A stretch of 64,000 bases of DNA from Streptomyces sp. TBY4 (GTDB lineage: Bacteria > Actinomycetota > Actinomycetes > Streptomycetales > Streptomycetaceae), in NCBI RefSeq assembly GCF_024213195.1, contig NZ_JANAVF010000004.1:186001-250000 (forward strand), given 5' to 3'. The stretch's first letter is position 1; each line of letters starts with the position of its first letter. Below are positions 18,704 to 27,766 of this stretch, piece after piece. The notes under the pieces were generated by a model. It saw nothing but the letters and a program-made list of their open reading frames with translations, was not told the origin of the DNA and searched no databases. Both the position numbers and the translations under genes were made by a program.

Positions 18704-19201
18704 TCAGCCGGTGAAGGGCTTGACGTCGAGGATCTTGACCGAGGCCTGCTTGCCGTTCGGCAGCTCGTACTGGGCGTCCTCGCCGATCTTCTTGCCGAGC
18801 ACGCCGGAGCCCAGCGGGGACTGCGGGGAGTAGGTCTCGAAGTCCGAGGACGCGTACTCGCGCGAGGCCAGCAGGAACTCCATGGTGTCGCTCTCGTCGC
18901 CGTCGAAGGCGATCGTGACCAGGGTGCCGGGGGCCACCTCGCCCTCGGCGGCGGGAGCCGTGCCGACCTTGGCCTTCTCCAGCAGCTGCGTGAGCTGGCG
19001 GATGCGCAGCTCCTGCTTGCCCTGCTCCTCCTTGGCCGCGTGGTAACCGCCGTTCTCACGGAGGTCGCCTTCCTCACGGGCCGCCGCGATCTTGATCGTG
19101 ATCTCCGACCGTGCGGGACCAGAGAGGTACTCCAGCTCGGCCTTCAGCTGGTCGTACGCCGCCTGGGTCAGCCAGGTGACGCTCTCGCTCGTCTGGGTCA
19201 C
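18704..19201 (-). CDS. greA: Transcription elongation factor GreA
   Basis: A 165-residue protein with the N-terminal coiled coil carrying acidic tip residues (EEGDLRENGGYHAAKEEQ) and a C-terminal FKBP-like domain (SPLGSGVLGKKIGED). It stimulates transcript cleavage in backtracked RNA polymerase. The start is GTG 19201, preceded by GAGGAG. The 225-bp gap upstream holds the promoters of this gene and the divergent PPOX gene. Confidence 0.95.
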   Translation of the reverse strand: MTQTSESVTWLTQAAYDQLKAELEYLSGPARSEITIKIAAAREEGDLRENGGYHAAKEEQGKQELRIRQLTQLLEKAKVGTAPAAEGEVAPGTLVTIAFDGDESDTMEFLLASREYASSDFETYSPQSPLGSGVLGKKIGEDAQYELPNGKQASVKILDVKPFTG

Positions 19202-19426
19202 GGGTGCTCCTCGTCGGTACAGGGACTACAAAGCCGCCAGCGGCGGACGAAACCACGAGCCTAACAATTCGGGAAGAAAAGGGGGAGGACACCAGACGTG
19301 TGAACTGCGTCGGGCCCGCGTGACGAAGCCGGAAGAACCGGACCCACCGGAAGGAACGCCTCCGCCACCCGGCGTGTTGCCCAGGACGCAGCTGGCGACA
19401 CCGACAACACGACGAGGGGTGGAACC

Positions 19427-19822
19427 GTGTCGATCGAGTTCGACGAAGAGACGCGCAAACTGCTGGACGGCCGCAACTTCGCCACCGTGGCCACGCTCAA
19501 CGCGGACGGAGCGCCGCAGACCTCCGTGGTCTGGATCGGCCGGGAGGCGGACACGGTGGTCTTCAGCACCACCGCGGGCCGGCTCAAGGCCCGCAACCTC
19601 ACCCGGGACCCCCGGATCAGCCTCACGGTCTACGACGCGCAGAACCCGTACCACTCGGTGGACATCCGGGGGACGGCCGAGCTGGTCGAGGACCCGGACA
19701 AGCGGCTGCCGCGGGAGCTGTCGCACAAGTACCTGGGGCAGGACCCGCCGCCCGAGGCGGACGAGATCCTGCGGCTGGTCGTCCGCGTGACGCCGGTGAA
19801 GGTCACCGGCTTCTCGGTCTGA
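19427..19822 (+). CDS. PPOX-class split-barrel flavin or F420-binding protein
   Basis: A 131-residue split beta-barrel protein: NFATVATLNADGAPQTSVVW, then TTAGRLKARNLTRDPRISL and a C-terminal VRVTPVKVTGFSV. This matches the F420- or flavin-dependent pyridoxamine-oxidase-like family of about 130 residues. Cofactor and substrate cannot be read. GTG 19427 is preceded by GAGGGGTGG. Confidence 0.88.
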   Translation: MSIEFDEETRKLLDGRNFATVATLNADGAPQTSVVWIGREADTVVFSTTAGRLKARNLTRDPRISLTVYDAQNPYHSVDIRGTAELVEDPDKRLPRELSHKYLGQDPPPEADEILRLVVRVTPVKVTGFSV

Positions 19823-19838
19823 GGGGCGCGCCGTCCGG

Positions 19839-20252
19839 TCAGCCCGCGGAAGCGGCCGGGCGGCAGCCGATGATTTCGATCATCGTGGCGCGGCCGGTGG
19901 TCTTCAGGGTGACCATCTCGTCCACGCGCCCGCTCTTCTGCGCGAAGGTGAAGTCGGCGCGGCCCACCTCGGCGTGCGTCTCGTCCTGCGAGCTCAGCGT
20001 GCACACCCCGGTGACCGAGGCCTCCTTGCGCACTTCGAGGTGCACCTCGACCGCGGAGTCGGAGACGATCTGGTACTTGATCAGCTCGGCGCTCACGCTC
20101 TGACCGGCGACGTAGTCCCAGCCGATCCAGCCGACCACACCCAGCAGGCCGACCCCGAGGACCGATCCGATGACCTTGAGCCTGCGGTCCGCACGCTCGT
20201 CCGCCGACCGGCCGTAGCGGCCCTCGGGCAGCTCTTCGCGCACCGCGCTCAT
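19839..20252 (-). CDS. DUF4307 membrane protein
   Basis: A 137-residue protein: short charged N-terminus, one membrane segment at about residues 27-47 (VIGSVLGVGLLGVVGWIGWDYV), then an extracytoplasmic beta-rich domain with two Cys residues. It matches the DUF4307 family found beside mca in actinobacteria. No activity is known. Confidence 0.82.
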   Translation of the reverse strand: MSAVREELPEGRYGRSADERADRRLKVIGSVLGVGLLGVVGWIGWDYVAGQSVSAELIKYQIVSDSAVEVHLEVRKEASVTGVCTLSSQDETHAEVGRADFTFAQKSGRVDEMVTLKTTGRATMIEIIGCRPAASAG

Positions 20253-20373
20253 CGATCGTTCCCTTCGAGGTGGGCGAAAGGCGGGTTCCCGGGGTGACCC
20301 CCCGGAATTTTTCCACCCTCCGATTCGGTCACTATAGGAGCGCCCGCCCTGACGACTCAAAGAGGATCCTGTC

Positions 20374-21255
20374 TTGACCGAGCAGCTTCGACTGATGGCC
20401 GTCCACGCCCACCCCGACGACGAGTCGAGCAAGGGCGCGGCCACCATGGCCAAGTACGTGTCCGAGGGGGTGTCCGTCCTGGTGGTGACCTGCACCGGCG
20501 GTGAGCGCGGATCGATCCTCAACCCCAAGCTCCAGGGCGACAAGTACATCGAGGAGCACATCCACGAGGTGCGCGCCAAGGAGATGGACGAGGCGCGCGA
20601 GATCCTCGGCGTCGACCAGGAATGGCTGGGATACGTCGACTCCGGGCTGCCCGAGGGCGACCCGCTGCCGCCGCTGCCCGAGGGCTGCTTCGCCCTGGCC
20701 GACGTCGACGAGGCGGCCGGCCGCCTGGTGAAGAAGATCCGCGCCTTCCGGCCGCAGGCCGTCACCACGTACGACGAGAACGGGGGCTACCCGCACCCCG
20801 ACCACATCATGACCCACAAGATCACGATGGTGGCCTTCGATCACGCGGCCGACACCGAGAAGTACCCCGAGGCCGAGTTCGGCCCGGCGTACCAGCCGCA
20901 GAAGCTCTACTACAACCAGGGCTTCAACAAGCCGCGCACCATCGCCCTGCACGAGGCGCTGCTCGCCCGCGGCCTGGAATCCCCGTACGGCGAGTGGCTG
21001 GAGCGGTGGAAGGAGTTCGAGCGCAAGGAGCGGACCCTGACCACCCACGTGCCCTGCGCCGACTTCTTCGAGATCCGTGACAAGGCGCTCATCGCCCACG
21101 CCACGCAGATCGACCCCGACGGCGGCTGGTTCCGGGTCCCGATGGAGATCCAGAAGGAGGTCTGGCCGACGGAGGAGTACGAGCTCGCGAAGTCCCTCGT
21201 GGCCACTTCCCTCCCCGAGTCCGACCTCTTCGCGGGCATCCGGGAGAATGCGTAG
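20374..21255 (+). CDS. mca: Mycothiol S-conjugate amidase
   Basis: A 293-residue zinc amidase of the LmbE family. The metal motif HAHPDDESS is near residue 10 and HPDH near residue 147. It cleaves mycothiol-toxin conjugates to release mercapturic acids. The start is TTG 20374, preceded by AGAGGA at 7-8 nt. The small membrane protein gene follows after 2 bp, which suggests co-translation. Its presence supports a mycothiol-producing actinobacterium. Confidence 0.94.
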   Translation: MTEQLRLMAVHAHPDDESSKGAATMAKYVSEGVSVLVVTCTGGERGSILNPKLQGDKYIEEHIHEVRAKEMDEAREILGVDQEWLGYVDSGLPEGDPLPPLPEGCFALADVDEAAGRLVKKIRAFRPQAVTTYDENGGYPHPDHIMTHKITMVAFDHAADTEKYPEAEFGPAYQPQKLYYNQGFNKPRTIALHEALLARGLESPYGEWLERWKEFERKERTLTTHVPCADFFEIRDKALIAHATQIDPDGGWFRVPMEIQKEVWPTEEYELAKSLVATSLPESDLFAGIRENA

Positions 21256-21257
21256 CT

Positions 21258-21476
21258 ATGAGCGCTACGCAGGCAGCAATCGCCCAGTACCTCCCGCTGG
21301 CCGCCGACACCTTCGACAAGAACAAGGTGACCCCGGGCCTCCTCGGCTTCCTCGTGTTCGCGGCCCTCGCCCTCGGAGTCTGGGGCCTGATGAAGTCGAT
21401 GAGCCGCCACATGGGCCGCGTCGACTTCAAGGAGGCCCCCGAGCCCGCCCCGGCGCAGGCCACGCGCGCCCCGTAG
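21258..21476 (+). CDS. Small single-pass membrane protein downstream of mca
   Basis: A 72-residue protein with one membrane segment (GLLGFLVFAALALGVWGLM, about residues 28-46) and a Pro/Ala-rich tail. It begins 2 bp after mca and is probably cotranscribed. A small protein at this place is common in Streptomyces; no function is known. Confidence 0.8.
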   Translation: MSATQAAIAQYLPLAADTFDKNKVTPGLLGFLVFAALALGVWGLMKSMSRHMGRVDFKEAPEPAPAQATRAP

Positions 21477-21503
21477 GGGCCGTCCGCCGTCCGCCCGCGG
21501 TGA

Positions 21504-21536
21504 CCGCCGCCCCGCCGTTCACGGCCGGGGCGGCGG
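21504..21536. terminator. Bidirectional terminator between mca unit and NB-ARC gene
   Basis: An 11-bp perfect stem (21504-21514 with 21526-21536) surrounds an 11-nt loop that can itself pair over 3 bp. It separates two convergent genes. Confidence 0.7.
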
Positions 21537-21570
21537 CTTCCCGCGTGCGCCCGGGGGCGCCGCACGCGGC

Positions 21571-24500
21571 CTACACCGGGGGCAGCGGCACCGGGACGCC
21601 CATGATCTCCCGCGAGTGCAGGTTCGGTACGAGGGAGAGGCGCCATGCCTGCCAGCCCTCCGCCGGGTCCACCCCGCGGGCCAGGATCACCGTCCAGGAC
21701 TCCAGGCAGTCCTCCAGCCGGCCGTCCCGCATCGGGTGCGGGGCCGCCGCCAGGCGGGCCAGCTCCGTGCGCGCCTCGTCCGGGGCCGCCGGGAGCGCGT
21801 ACGGCAGGAGGGTGCAGCGCAGGAAGCGCGCCCAGTCCTCCCCGCGCCGGTCCCCGTAGGAGATGAACAGCCGCACCGCCTCCTCGCACAGGTCCAGCGC
21901 CTGCGCGGTCCGCCCGTTGCCCGCGTCCACCACCGCCAGCTCCAGGCAGGTCCAGGCCTCCCCGTGGGCCAGGCCGATGCGGCGGAAGTCCGCCCGGGCG
22001 TCCACGAGCAGCTGGCGGGCGAAGCCGGAGTTCTTCAGGTTCCCCGTCTGCGCCGCCCGCTGGTCGCGCGTGACCCGGCCCGAGTGGTGGCGGGCGTGCG
22101 CCAGCCCGTACACGTCCCGCATCCGGGAGAACATCGTGCGGGCCCGCTCCAGCTCCCGTACCGCCCGGTCCCGCTCCCCGGCCTCCTCCAGCGCCTGCCC
22201 GAGGTAGTACAGCGTCCACGCCTCGCCGCGCGCGTCCTCCGCCTCCCGGTGCCGGGCCAGTGCGTCCCGCAGCCGGTCCAGCGCCGGCCCCGGATCCCCG
22301 TCCACCACCCGGGCCCGGCCCAGCTGGGTCAGCGCCCAGGCCTGGCCGCGGTCGTCGCGGGTGCGACCGTACAGCTCCAGCGCGAGGCGCAGCTCCGCCT
22401 CCGCGCGCGGCACCTCGCCCAGGCGCAGGTACACCTGCCCGAGCTGCAGGTGCGCCCAGGCCTCGCCGTGCACGCTCTCGCTCTCGCGGTGCAGGACCAG
22501 CGACTCGCGCAGCAGTCGCAGCGCCTCCGCGAGGTGCGCGCGGTCGCGCTCCACCGCGCCCAGGGCGTGCAGGCCCCAGGCCCGGTCGCCCGCCAGCTCG
22601 TCCGGGGCCTGGAGCACCAGGGCCTCGCGGATGCGGGCCGAGGCCTCCGGCAGGTTGCCCTGGTGGTGCAGGGTGATCCCGAGCGAGACCAGCGCCATGC
22701 CCGCGCCCGCCTCCTGCCGGGCCTCCTTGAACTGGTCGACCAGCGAGGTCAGGGTGGTGCGGGACTTGTCCAGCTCACCGAGCTGGCGGGCCGCGATGCC
22801 GGTGCGCCACTGCACCGAGCGGACCAGCAGCCCCTGGTCGACGGCCTGCGTGAGCTCGTTGATCTCGCCGAGCCGGTACAGGTCGCCGCGCAGCAGGCAG
22901 AAGTCGCAGAGCGCGCCCAGGAGGTCGAGCACGGCCTGCTGGTCCACGCCCTCGGAGTGCCGCAGCGCCGCCGTGATGAAGCTCGACTCGTCGTCCAGCC
23001 AGCGCAGGGCCGCGTCCAGGGAGGAGAAGCCGTGCCCGCCGACCGTGCTCGCCTTGGAGAGGACGCCCGCCCGGGTGGACATCTTCCCGTCGACCATCCG
23101 GATCACCGAGTCGGCGAGCTGCGCGTAGGTACGGATCAGCCGCTCGTGCGCCGCCGAGGAGTCGGCCCGGTCCTCGTCCCGCGCGAGCCGCGCCGACGCG
23201 TACACGCGCACCGCGTCGTGCATCCGGAACCGGTCCCCGCGTACGTGGTCCAGCAGCCCCGCGCGCGCCAGCTCGCGCAGCAGCCGCCCGGCTTCCACCT
23301 GGTCCGCGTCGATCAGCGCCGCCGCGGCCGCCGCCCCGAGCGAGGCCCGGCCGGCCAGGGTCAGCCGGCGCAGCAGCCGGCGCCGCTCCTCGGGCAGGGC
23401 CGCGTAGGCCAGGTCCAGGGCGGCGTCCAGGGAGCGGCCGGGCTCCGGCTCCGGGTGCGCCCCGGCGGCCCCGAGGGGGGCCAGCACGCGCAGCGCCAGC
23501 GGCAGGCCGCCGCCGAGCGCGAGCAGCGCCCGTACGGCCTCCTCCGGGTACGGGGCTGCGGGCGCGGCCCCGCCCGCGGGCGGATCCGTCCCGGCGGGGC
23601 CCGTCGCCGCCGCGGCTCCTGCGGCTCCTGCGGTTCCTGCGGCTCCCGCCGTGCCGGATCCCGCCGGGCCGACCGCTGCCGCCCGGACCAGCTCCGCGCC
23701 GGCCTCCTCCGCGAGCCGGGCCACCGGCAGCTGGTACACCCAGGCCGCCAGCTCGGCGGGCAGCTCCAGCGGCTCCCGGGCCGTGACCAGGACCAGGCTC
23801 TCGGACCGCTCGGGCACGAGCATCCGTACCTGCGCGGCGTCCACGGCGTCGTCCAGGACCACCGCCACCGGGGTGCCCTGCACGTGCTGGTGGTACAACT
23901 CGCCCAGCCTGCGCACCTGTTGCTCCGCCGACGAGCCCTCGCGGAACAGCAGCTGCTCGCGCGGCGCACCGAGCCGGTTCATGAGGTGCAGCAGCGCCTC
24001 GCGTGTGGACAGCGGAATCGCCGAGGACGCAGCGGCGCCGCCGCCGCGCAGGTCCACCACGCAGGCGCCCCTGAACTGGTCCCGCAGCGCCTGCGCGGCG
24101 TGCAGGGCGAGCGTGGTGCGGCCCACCCCGGGCTCCCCGTGCAGCACCACGACCACCGGGCGGGTCTCGGTGCTCGCCCGGGCGCTGTGCACCCACTGCG
24201 CGATCCGGGCCAGCTCGGCCCGCCGGCCCACGAACACGTCCTCCAGCGCAGGGAGCTGGCCGAAGGACTGCTCCAGCATCGCCCGCCGGCGGGCCTCGGC
24301 GCTGCGATTGGCCCCGCGCAGCTGGAGGGCGGAGCCGGCGGCGCCGGTCCCGTTCACCTTGGGCGGGGCGTTCAGCGCCAGGGCCACCTTGCGCTGCTGT
24401 TCCAGGAAGGGGCGGATCCCGCGCACCTCCAGCGCGGACAGCCACTGCAGCCTGAGCTGCTCCGCGCCGCCCGGGCGGCCCAGCTCCCCGGCCCGCCGGT

Positions 24501-24915
24501 TCGCAGCGGGCAGGTGCAGGGCCGTCACCTTGGCCACGGTCGCCGTCGCCCCGGCCACGCCCACGACGGCGCCGGTGGTCAGCGCGGTGCCGACCGCCAC
24601 GCCGAAGCCCAGGTCGGCCACGATCGCGGCGGCGGCCGCGACTCCCGTGACCAGCAGGGCCGTTGAGGTGTTCGCCCGCCGGAAGGCCTCGCCGAGCGAC
24701 TGCTCCCCGGCCGCCGCCTCGTCCAGCGCAGCCGCGTACGCCTCGTACTCGGTGGCCGCGCTCGCCGCGAGCGCGGCCAGGGCCTGCTTGCCGCGCGCCA
24801 GCAGCGCCGCCCGGGCCTCCGGAGTGCCGGCCGCGCCGCCCGCTCCCCGCCGGGACTCCTCCTCGACGGCCCGCCCCAGCAGCCGCTCGGCCTCAACGCG
24901 ATGACTGTCCCGCAT
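21571..24915 (-). CDS. NB-ARC/TPR STAND-type protein with N-terminal membrane part
   Basis: A 1114-residue protein. Residues 80-130 or so contain two hydrophobic stretches (TALLVTGVAAAAAIVADLG, TALTTGAVVGVAGATATVA). An NB-ARC ATPase follows from about 230, with GEPGVGRTTL near residue 258 where the Walker A lysine is replaced by Arg, and a Walker B-like PVAVVLDDAV near residue 345. About 450 residues of TPR repeats end the protein. It has no SARP DNA-binding domain, so it is more likely a signalling scaffold than a direct transcription factor. An Ala/Gly-rich linker lies near residues 425-465. ATG 24915 has GAGGGGG in front. Confidence 0.85.
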   Translation of the reverse strand: MRDSHRVEAERLLGRAVEEESRRGAGGAAGTPEARAALLARGKQALAALAASAATEYEAYAAALDEAAAGEQSLGEAFRRANTSTALLVTGVAAAAAIVADLGFGVAVGTALTTGAVVGVAGATATVAKVTALHLPAANRRAGELGRPGGAEQLRLQWLSALEVRGIRPFLEQQRKVALALNAPPKVNGTGAAGSALQLRGANRSAEARRRAMLEQSFGQLPALEDVFVGRRAELARIAQWVHSARASTETRPVVVVLHGEPGVGRTTLALHAAQALRDQFRGACVVDLRGGGAAASSAIPLSTREALLHLMNRLGAPREQLLFREGSSAEQQVRRLGELYHQHVQGTPVAVVLDDAVDAAQVRMLVPERSESLVLVTAREPLELPAELAAWVYQLPVARLAEEAGAELVRAAAVGPAGSGTAGAAGTAGAAGAAAATGPAGTDPPAGGAAPAAPYPEEAVRALLALGGGLPLALRVLAPLGAAGAHPEPEPGRSLDAALDLAYAALPEERRRLLRRLTLAGRASLGAAAAAALIDADQVEAGRLLRELARAGLLDHVRGDRFRMHDAVRVYASARLARDEDRADSSAAHERLIRTYAQLADSVIRMVDGKMSTRAGVLSKASTVGGHGFSSLDAALRWLDDESSFITAALRHSEGVDQQAVLDLLGALCDFCLLRGDLYRLGEINELTQAVDQGLLVRSVQWRTGIAARQLGELDKSRTTLTSLVDQFKEARQEAGAGMALVSLGITLHHQGNLPEASARIREALVLQAPDELAGDRAWGLHALGAVERDRAHLAEALRLLRESLVLHRESESVHGEAWAHLQLGQVYLRLGEVPRAEAELRLALELYGRTRDDRGQAWALTQLGRARVVDGDPGPALDRLRDALARHREAEDARGEAWTLYYLGQALEEAGERDRAVRELERARTMFSRMRDVYGLAHARHHSGRVTRDQRAAQTGNLKNSGFARQLLVDARADFRRIGLAHGEAWTCLELAVVDAGNGRTAQALDLCEEAVRLFISYGDRRGEDWARFLRCTLLPYALPAAPDEARTELARLAAAPHPMRDGRLEDCLESWTVILARGVDPAEGWQAWRLSLVPNLHSREIMGVPVPLPPV

Positions 24916-25039
24916 CGGCATCCCCCTCAGAGAGCTCCGGCACCGTGCCACAAGTGTCCTTCGGGACGGTCGTGAGCGCGAGGGAATCTGAGCTAGTTCA
25001 GAGGGAGTTGACGCAAGAGCGGTCGCTTATGGTGGCCCG

Positions 25040-25789
25040 GTGAACAGACGGTGGGCGACTTGGGGACTGCGCGCGACGATGGCGGCGCTGCTGCTCGCGG
25101 GGACCGGCTGCGCCCTCCTGCCCCAGGAGGAAGTACCGGAAAAGGGGTTCTGGCTGCGGTACGAGAAGCCGGCGGCGACCGACGAGGCCCATGCCCGCTT
25201 CCTGAAGAACTGGCAACTGGCCGAGTTCACCCTCGCCGACCTCAACGCCTACGTGGACCTTCCCCACCTGGTCACCGTCTTCGCCAAGTCCTGCCACGGC
25301 GAAGGCACGGGCTACGACCCGGACACCCGCACCATCGAGGTCTGTTACGACGACCTGGCCGAGCCGCGCGAACTGCTCGGTGACGAGGACCTCTCCGAGG
25401 TGGTCCGGGTGACCCTCTACCACGAGGCGGGCCACGCCCTCATCGATGCGCTGGACCTCCCTGACGAGGGCCCCCGCGCCGAGGCGGACACTGCCGACCG
25501 CTTCGCCCAGGTCGCACTGCTGCGCGGGCATCCGGAGGGCGAGGAGACGCTCCTGACCGCGGCCCGCCTCTACGACAGGGCGATCGCCGCGGACTCCGGA
25601 GCCGCCGGCGCCACGGACGAACACGCCCCGGACGCGGCCCGCGCGGAGTCCCACCGCTGCGCGGTCTACGGCAAGGCCCCCGGCCGTCACAAGGACCTCG
25701 CGTCCCCGTCCCGCACCGACTGTCAGGCCACCTGGACCCGCACCCGCGACACCTGGACCCGCGACCTGGCTCCGCTCCTGCGGCCGTGA
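25040..25789 (+). CDS. Lipoprotein zinc metallopeptidase, DUF4344 family
   Basis: A 249-residue precursor with a lipoprotein signal (RATMAALLLAGTGC, lipid-modified Cys near residue 24). The zinc motif HEAGH is near residue 131 and the second family block RFAQVALL near 153. Paired Cys residues (CHGEG..., CYDD) could form a disulfide. DUF4344 proteins are putative secreted or surface metallopeptidases of unknown substrate. The start is GTG 25040. The convergent DUF1062 gene ends 24 bp downstream. Confidence 0.82.
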   Translation: MNRRWATWGLRATMAALLLAGTGCALLPQEEVPEKGFWLRYEKPAATDEAHARFLKNWQLAEFTLADLNAYVDLPHLVTVFAKSCHGEGTGYDPDTRTIEVCYDDLAEPRELLGDEDLSEVVRVTLYHEAGHALIDALDLPDEGPRAEADTADRFAQVALLRGHPEGEETLLTAARLYDRAIAADSGAAGATDEHAPDAARAESHRCAVYGKAPGRHKDLASPSRTDCQATWTRTRDTWTRDLAPLLRP

Positions 25790-25813
25790 CCGGCCTGAAG
25801 GGCAGCGCTGAGC

Positions 25814-26362
25814 TCAGCGCTTGAGCGTGAAGGTGAAGTCGCTGGAGAGTTTTCCGCCCAGGCGGACTGCCGAGACGAGCCTTCCGTCCGCGATCAGTCG
25901 CTCGACCTCGCCCCGCGAAAGGCCGCAGCCGTCCGCTATGAGCCGCACGGGCCGGACCGGTATCTGCGCCTCGAAGCGCACCGAGATGTCGATGGCCTCG
26001 TCCTCCGGATATTCCGATCCGCCGGTTTCGAGCCGCCAGGCGTCGTCCCAGTCGAGGGAGATGTGGTTGCGGCGGCGTACCACGCCGTCCTGGAGCAGCT
26101 CGAACGCCAGCATGGGGTCGTTGGCGTGCGCCCGGTCCAGCATCTCGGGCCGGATCGAGCGCACGTGCGCCCGCTCGAGGATGTTGACCTTCGTGGTGGT
26201 GCCGCACGAGGTGCAGAGCGCCAGAAGCCAGATGTCGAGGAGCTTGTGATTCGCATTGACGCGGAATTTGCCGCTCGCCCGGAAGGTCTCGGACGAGCAG
26301 TCCAGGCAGCTTCGGCGAATGAGCGGCAGACGTACGGGCTTGACTACCCAGTCTTCGTGCAC
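25814..26362 (-). CDS. DUF1062 zinc-ribbon-like protein
   Basis: A 182-residue protein with paired Cys motifs CLDC and CTSC about 30 residues apart, as in a zinc ribbon, followed by the family block VRRRNHISLDWDDAWRL. GTG 26362 was chosen because CAGGGG precedes it by 7 nt; an in-frame ATG at 26395 has no ribosome binding site. Function is unknown. It is the last gene I assign to the flank rather than to the cluster, and the choice is soft. Confidence 0.8.
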   Translation of the reverse strand: MHEDWVVKPVRLPLIRRSCLDCSSETFRASGKFRVNANHKLLDIWLLALCTSCGTTTKVNILERAHVRSIRPEMLDRAHANDPMLAFELLQDGVVRRRNHISLDWDDAWRLETGGSEYPEDEAIDISVRFEAQIPVRPVRLIADGCGLSRGEVERLIADGRLVSAVRLGGKLSSDFTFTLKR

Positions 26363-26574
26363 GGAAATACCCCTGTTTCGGTGTGAGTTCGCCATGAAAG
26401 AGAGCGCAGTGCTCGGCGCACCGGTGAGTACGAAGGACGCTACGGACGGGTCGACACGTCGTGCATCCGCGTCAAGCTCAACCGCGGGTAAGCGGTACGT
26501 GTACGTCCCGTCGCAGACGCTGCGCGCCTCGTTTACGGCCCCGGAGGGGGGAAGGGGAGGGGAGCAGGGCGGGA

Positions 26575-27615
26575 ATGGCGCCCTGCACAGTGGTGCGTAT
26601 GCGTGCACACGTCCCGAGAAGTTCGCAGCCCAGACTGCTTCTGGTGATGCCCAGTCATCAGCTCGTGCGAAAGGGCACCGAGCTGGGTTTCCGTATCTGG
26701 TCGATGTGGGATCCGAAGCAGCTCGAGGCCGACTTCGCACCGAGGGTCCAAGAGGCCTCGGAGGAGCTGCTGCTCCCCGACTTCGCCGACGAGACCGGAC
26801 TGCGGGATGCCATCGAGCGGACTGCGCGGCTCCACAGGATCGATGCCGTGCTGCATTGCGGGCACGGCGACTCGGTCCTGCCCGTGGCCCGGGAGGCATG
26901 GAAGCTGGGCCTGTCTCCGAACCCTCCCGCGGTGTACCAGCGGCTCCGGTCGTACGAAGGGGACGACTGGGTCCCCGCAGAGGTGCCCCGGGTGAGCGTC
27001 GAGAGCCTGACCGTGGACGGGACCCATCACATCGTGGGGATCACGGCTCAGCGCACCACGGGCTCACCGCACTTCTTCGTGACGGGCTACCTCCATCCGG
27101 CACCCCTGACGGACGAGGAGCACAAGGCGATCGGGGCCGTGGTCGAGGAGCGGCTGACGGCGAGCGGATACCGGTCCGGTCCGGCTCACACACAGGTGGC
27201 GCTGCTGCCGTACGGGCCGCGGATCGTCTCGTGCCGGACGCATCTGGGTGGCGGCCGCATCCCCCTGCTCGTCGAGATCGCGTGCGGGTTCGACATGGAG
27301 GCGGCGGTCTTCGCGGGCCTCCAGGGCAGTGTCCCGGTCGTGCCGAGCCCTTCCCGGTATGCGGAAGTCGGCTTCTTCGCTCTGCCCGACGGGCATCTGG
27401 AGACGTGCACCGGCACGGAGGACATCGCCGTGACCCCGTGGGTGCACGGAGCCCGCTTTCCGTACGACATCGGCGACAGGGTTGCCCCCATCGGTGACCC
27501 GCGCTCCCTGCGCGCCTATGTGGTCGTCGACGGTGACACTCCGGAGCTCACCCGCGAGCGCGTCGCCATGGCGCGAACCGATCTGGTAGCCGTCGTCCGT
27601 CCCGCAGCTCGGTGA
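26575..27615 (+). CDS. ATP-grasp-like protein lacking the nucleotide-binding middle lobe
   Basis: About 346 residues. The N-terminal 100 or so match the pre-ATP-grasp region of biotin-carboxylase-like ligases (VMPSHQLVRKGTELGF, HCGHGDSVLPVAREAWKLG). The C-terminal half matches the lobe from the SVESLTVDG block to the metal-binding stretch (TTGSPHFFVTGY, HTQVALLPYGPRIV, RTHLGGGRIPLL, GFDMEAAV). Between them only about 25 residues remain where the family has roughly 100 carrying the ATP-binding lysines. The acidic metal ligands also look altered. A non-catalytic or regulatory role is possible. ATG 26575 has GGGGAG upstream; ATG 26599 is an alternative. Confidence 0.68.
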   Translation: MAPCTVVRMRAHVPRSSQPRLLLVMPSHQLVRKGTELGFRIWSMWDPKQLEADFAPRVQEASEELLLPDFADETGLRDAIERTARLHRIDAVLHCGHGDSVLPVAREAWKLGLSPNPPAVYQRLRSYEGDDWVPAEVPRVSVESLTVDGTHHIVGITAQRTTGSPHFFVTGYLHPAPLTDEEHKAIGAVVEERLTASGYRSGPAHTQVALLPYGPRIVSCRTHLGGGRIPLLVEIACGFDMEAAVFAGLQGSVPVVPSPSRYAEVGFFALPDGHLETCTGTEDIAVTPWVHGARFPYDIGDRVAPIGDPRSLRAYVVVDGDTPELTRERVAMARTDLVAVVRPAAR

Positions 27616-27682
27616 CCCCCGGTAACCCCTCGGAGAGGGGTCCCGAACCCGGGCGGCGAATGCCATAAAAGCGCCCTGACCT

Positions 27683-27726
27683 CGGCATATGCCGCTCCTG
27701 TATGCTGCGCTGCAATGGTCTAGTCT
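27683..27726 (+). promoter_or_regulatory. Candidate SARP gene promoter with 12-bp palindrome
   Basis: A perfect palindrome CGGCATATGCCG lies at 27683-27694 and a TAnnnT box (TAGTCT) at 27721-27726, about 40 bp before the SARP start codon. The palindrome could be an operator. No cluster-type 41-bp element is present here. The call rests on pattern and position only. Confidence 0.4.
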
Positions 27727-27766
27727 GGCGGGGGGCAGCGACCGACGGGGGGCGGGGGCATGGGTG

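Noticed and set aside
24916..26574. A tRNA gene or attachment site at the edge of the cluster.
   Set aside because: No tRNA-like cloverleaf, CCA end or matching direct repeat could be found by eye in the gaps.
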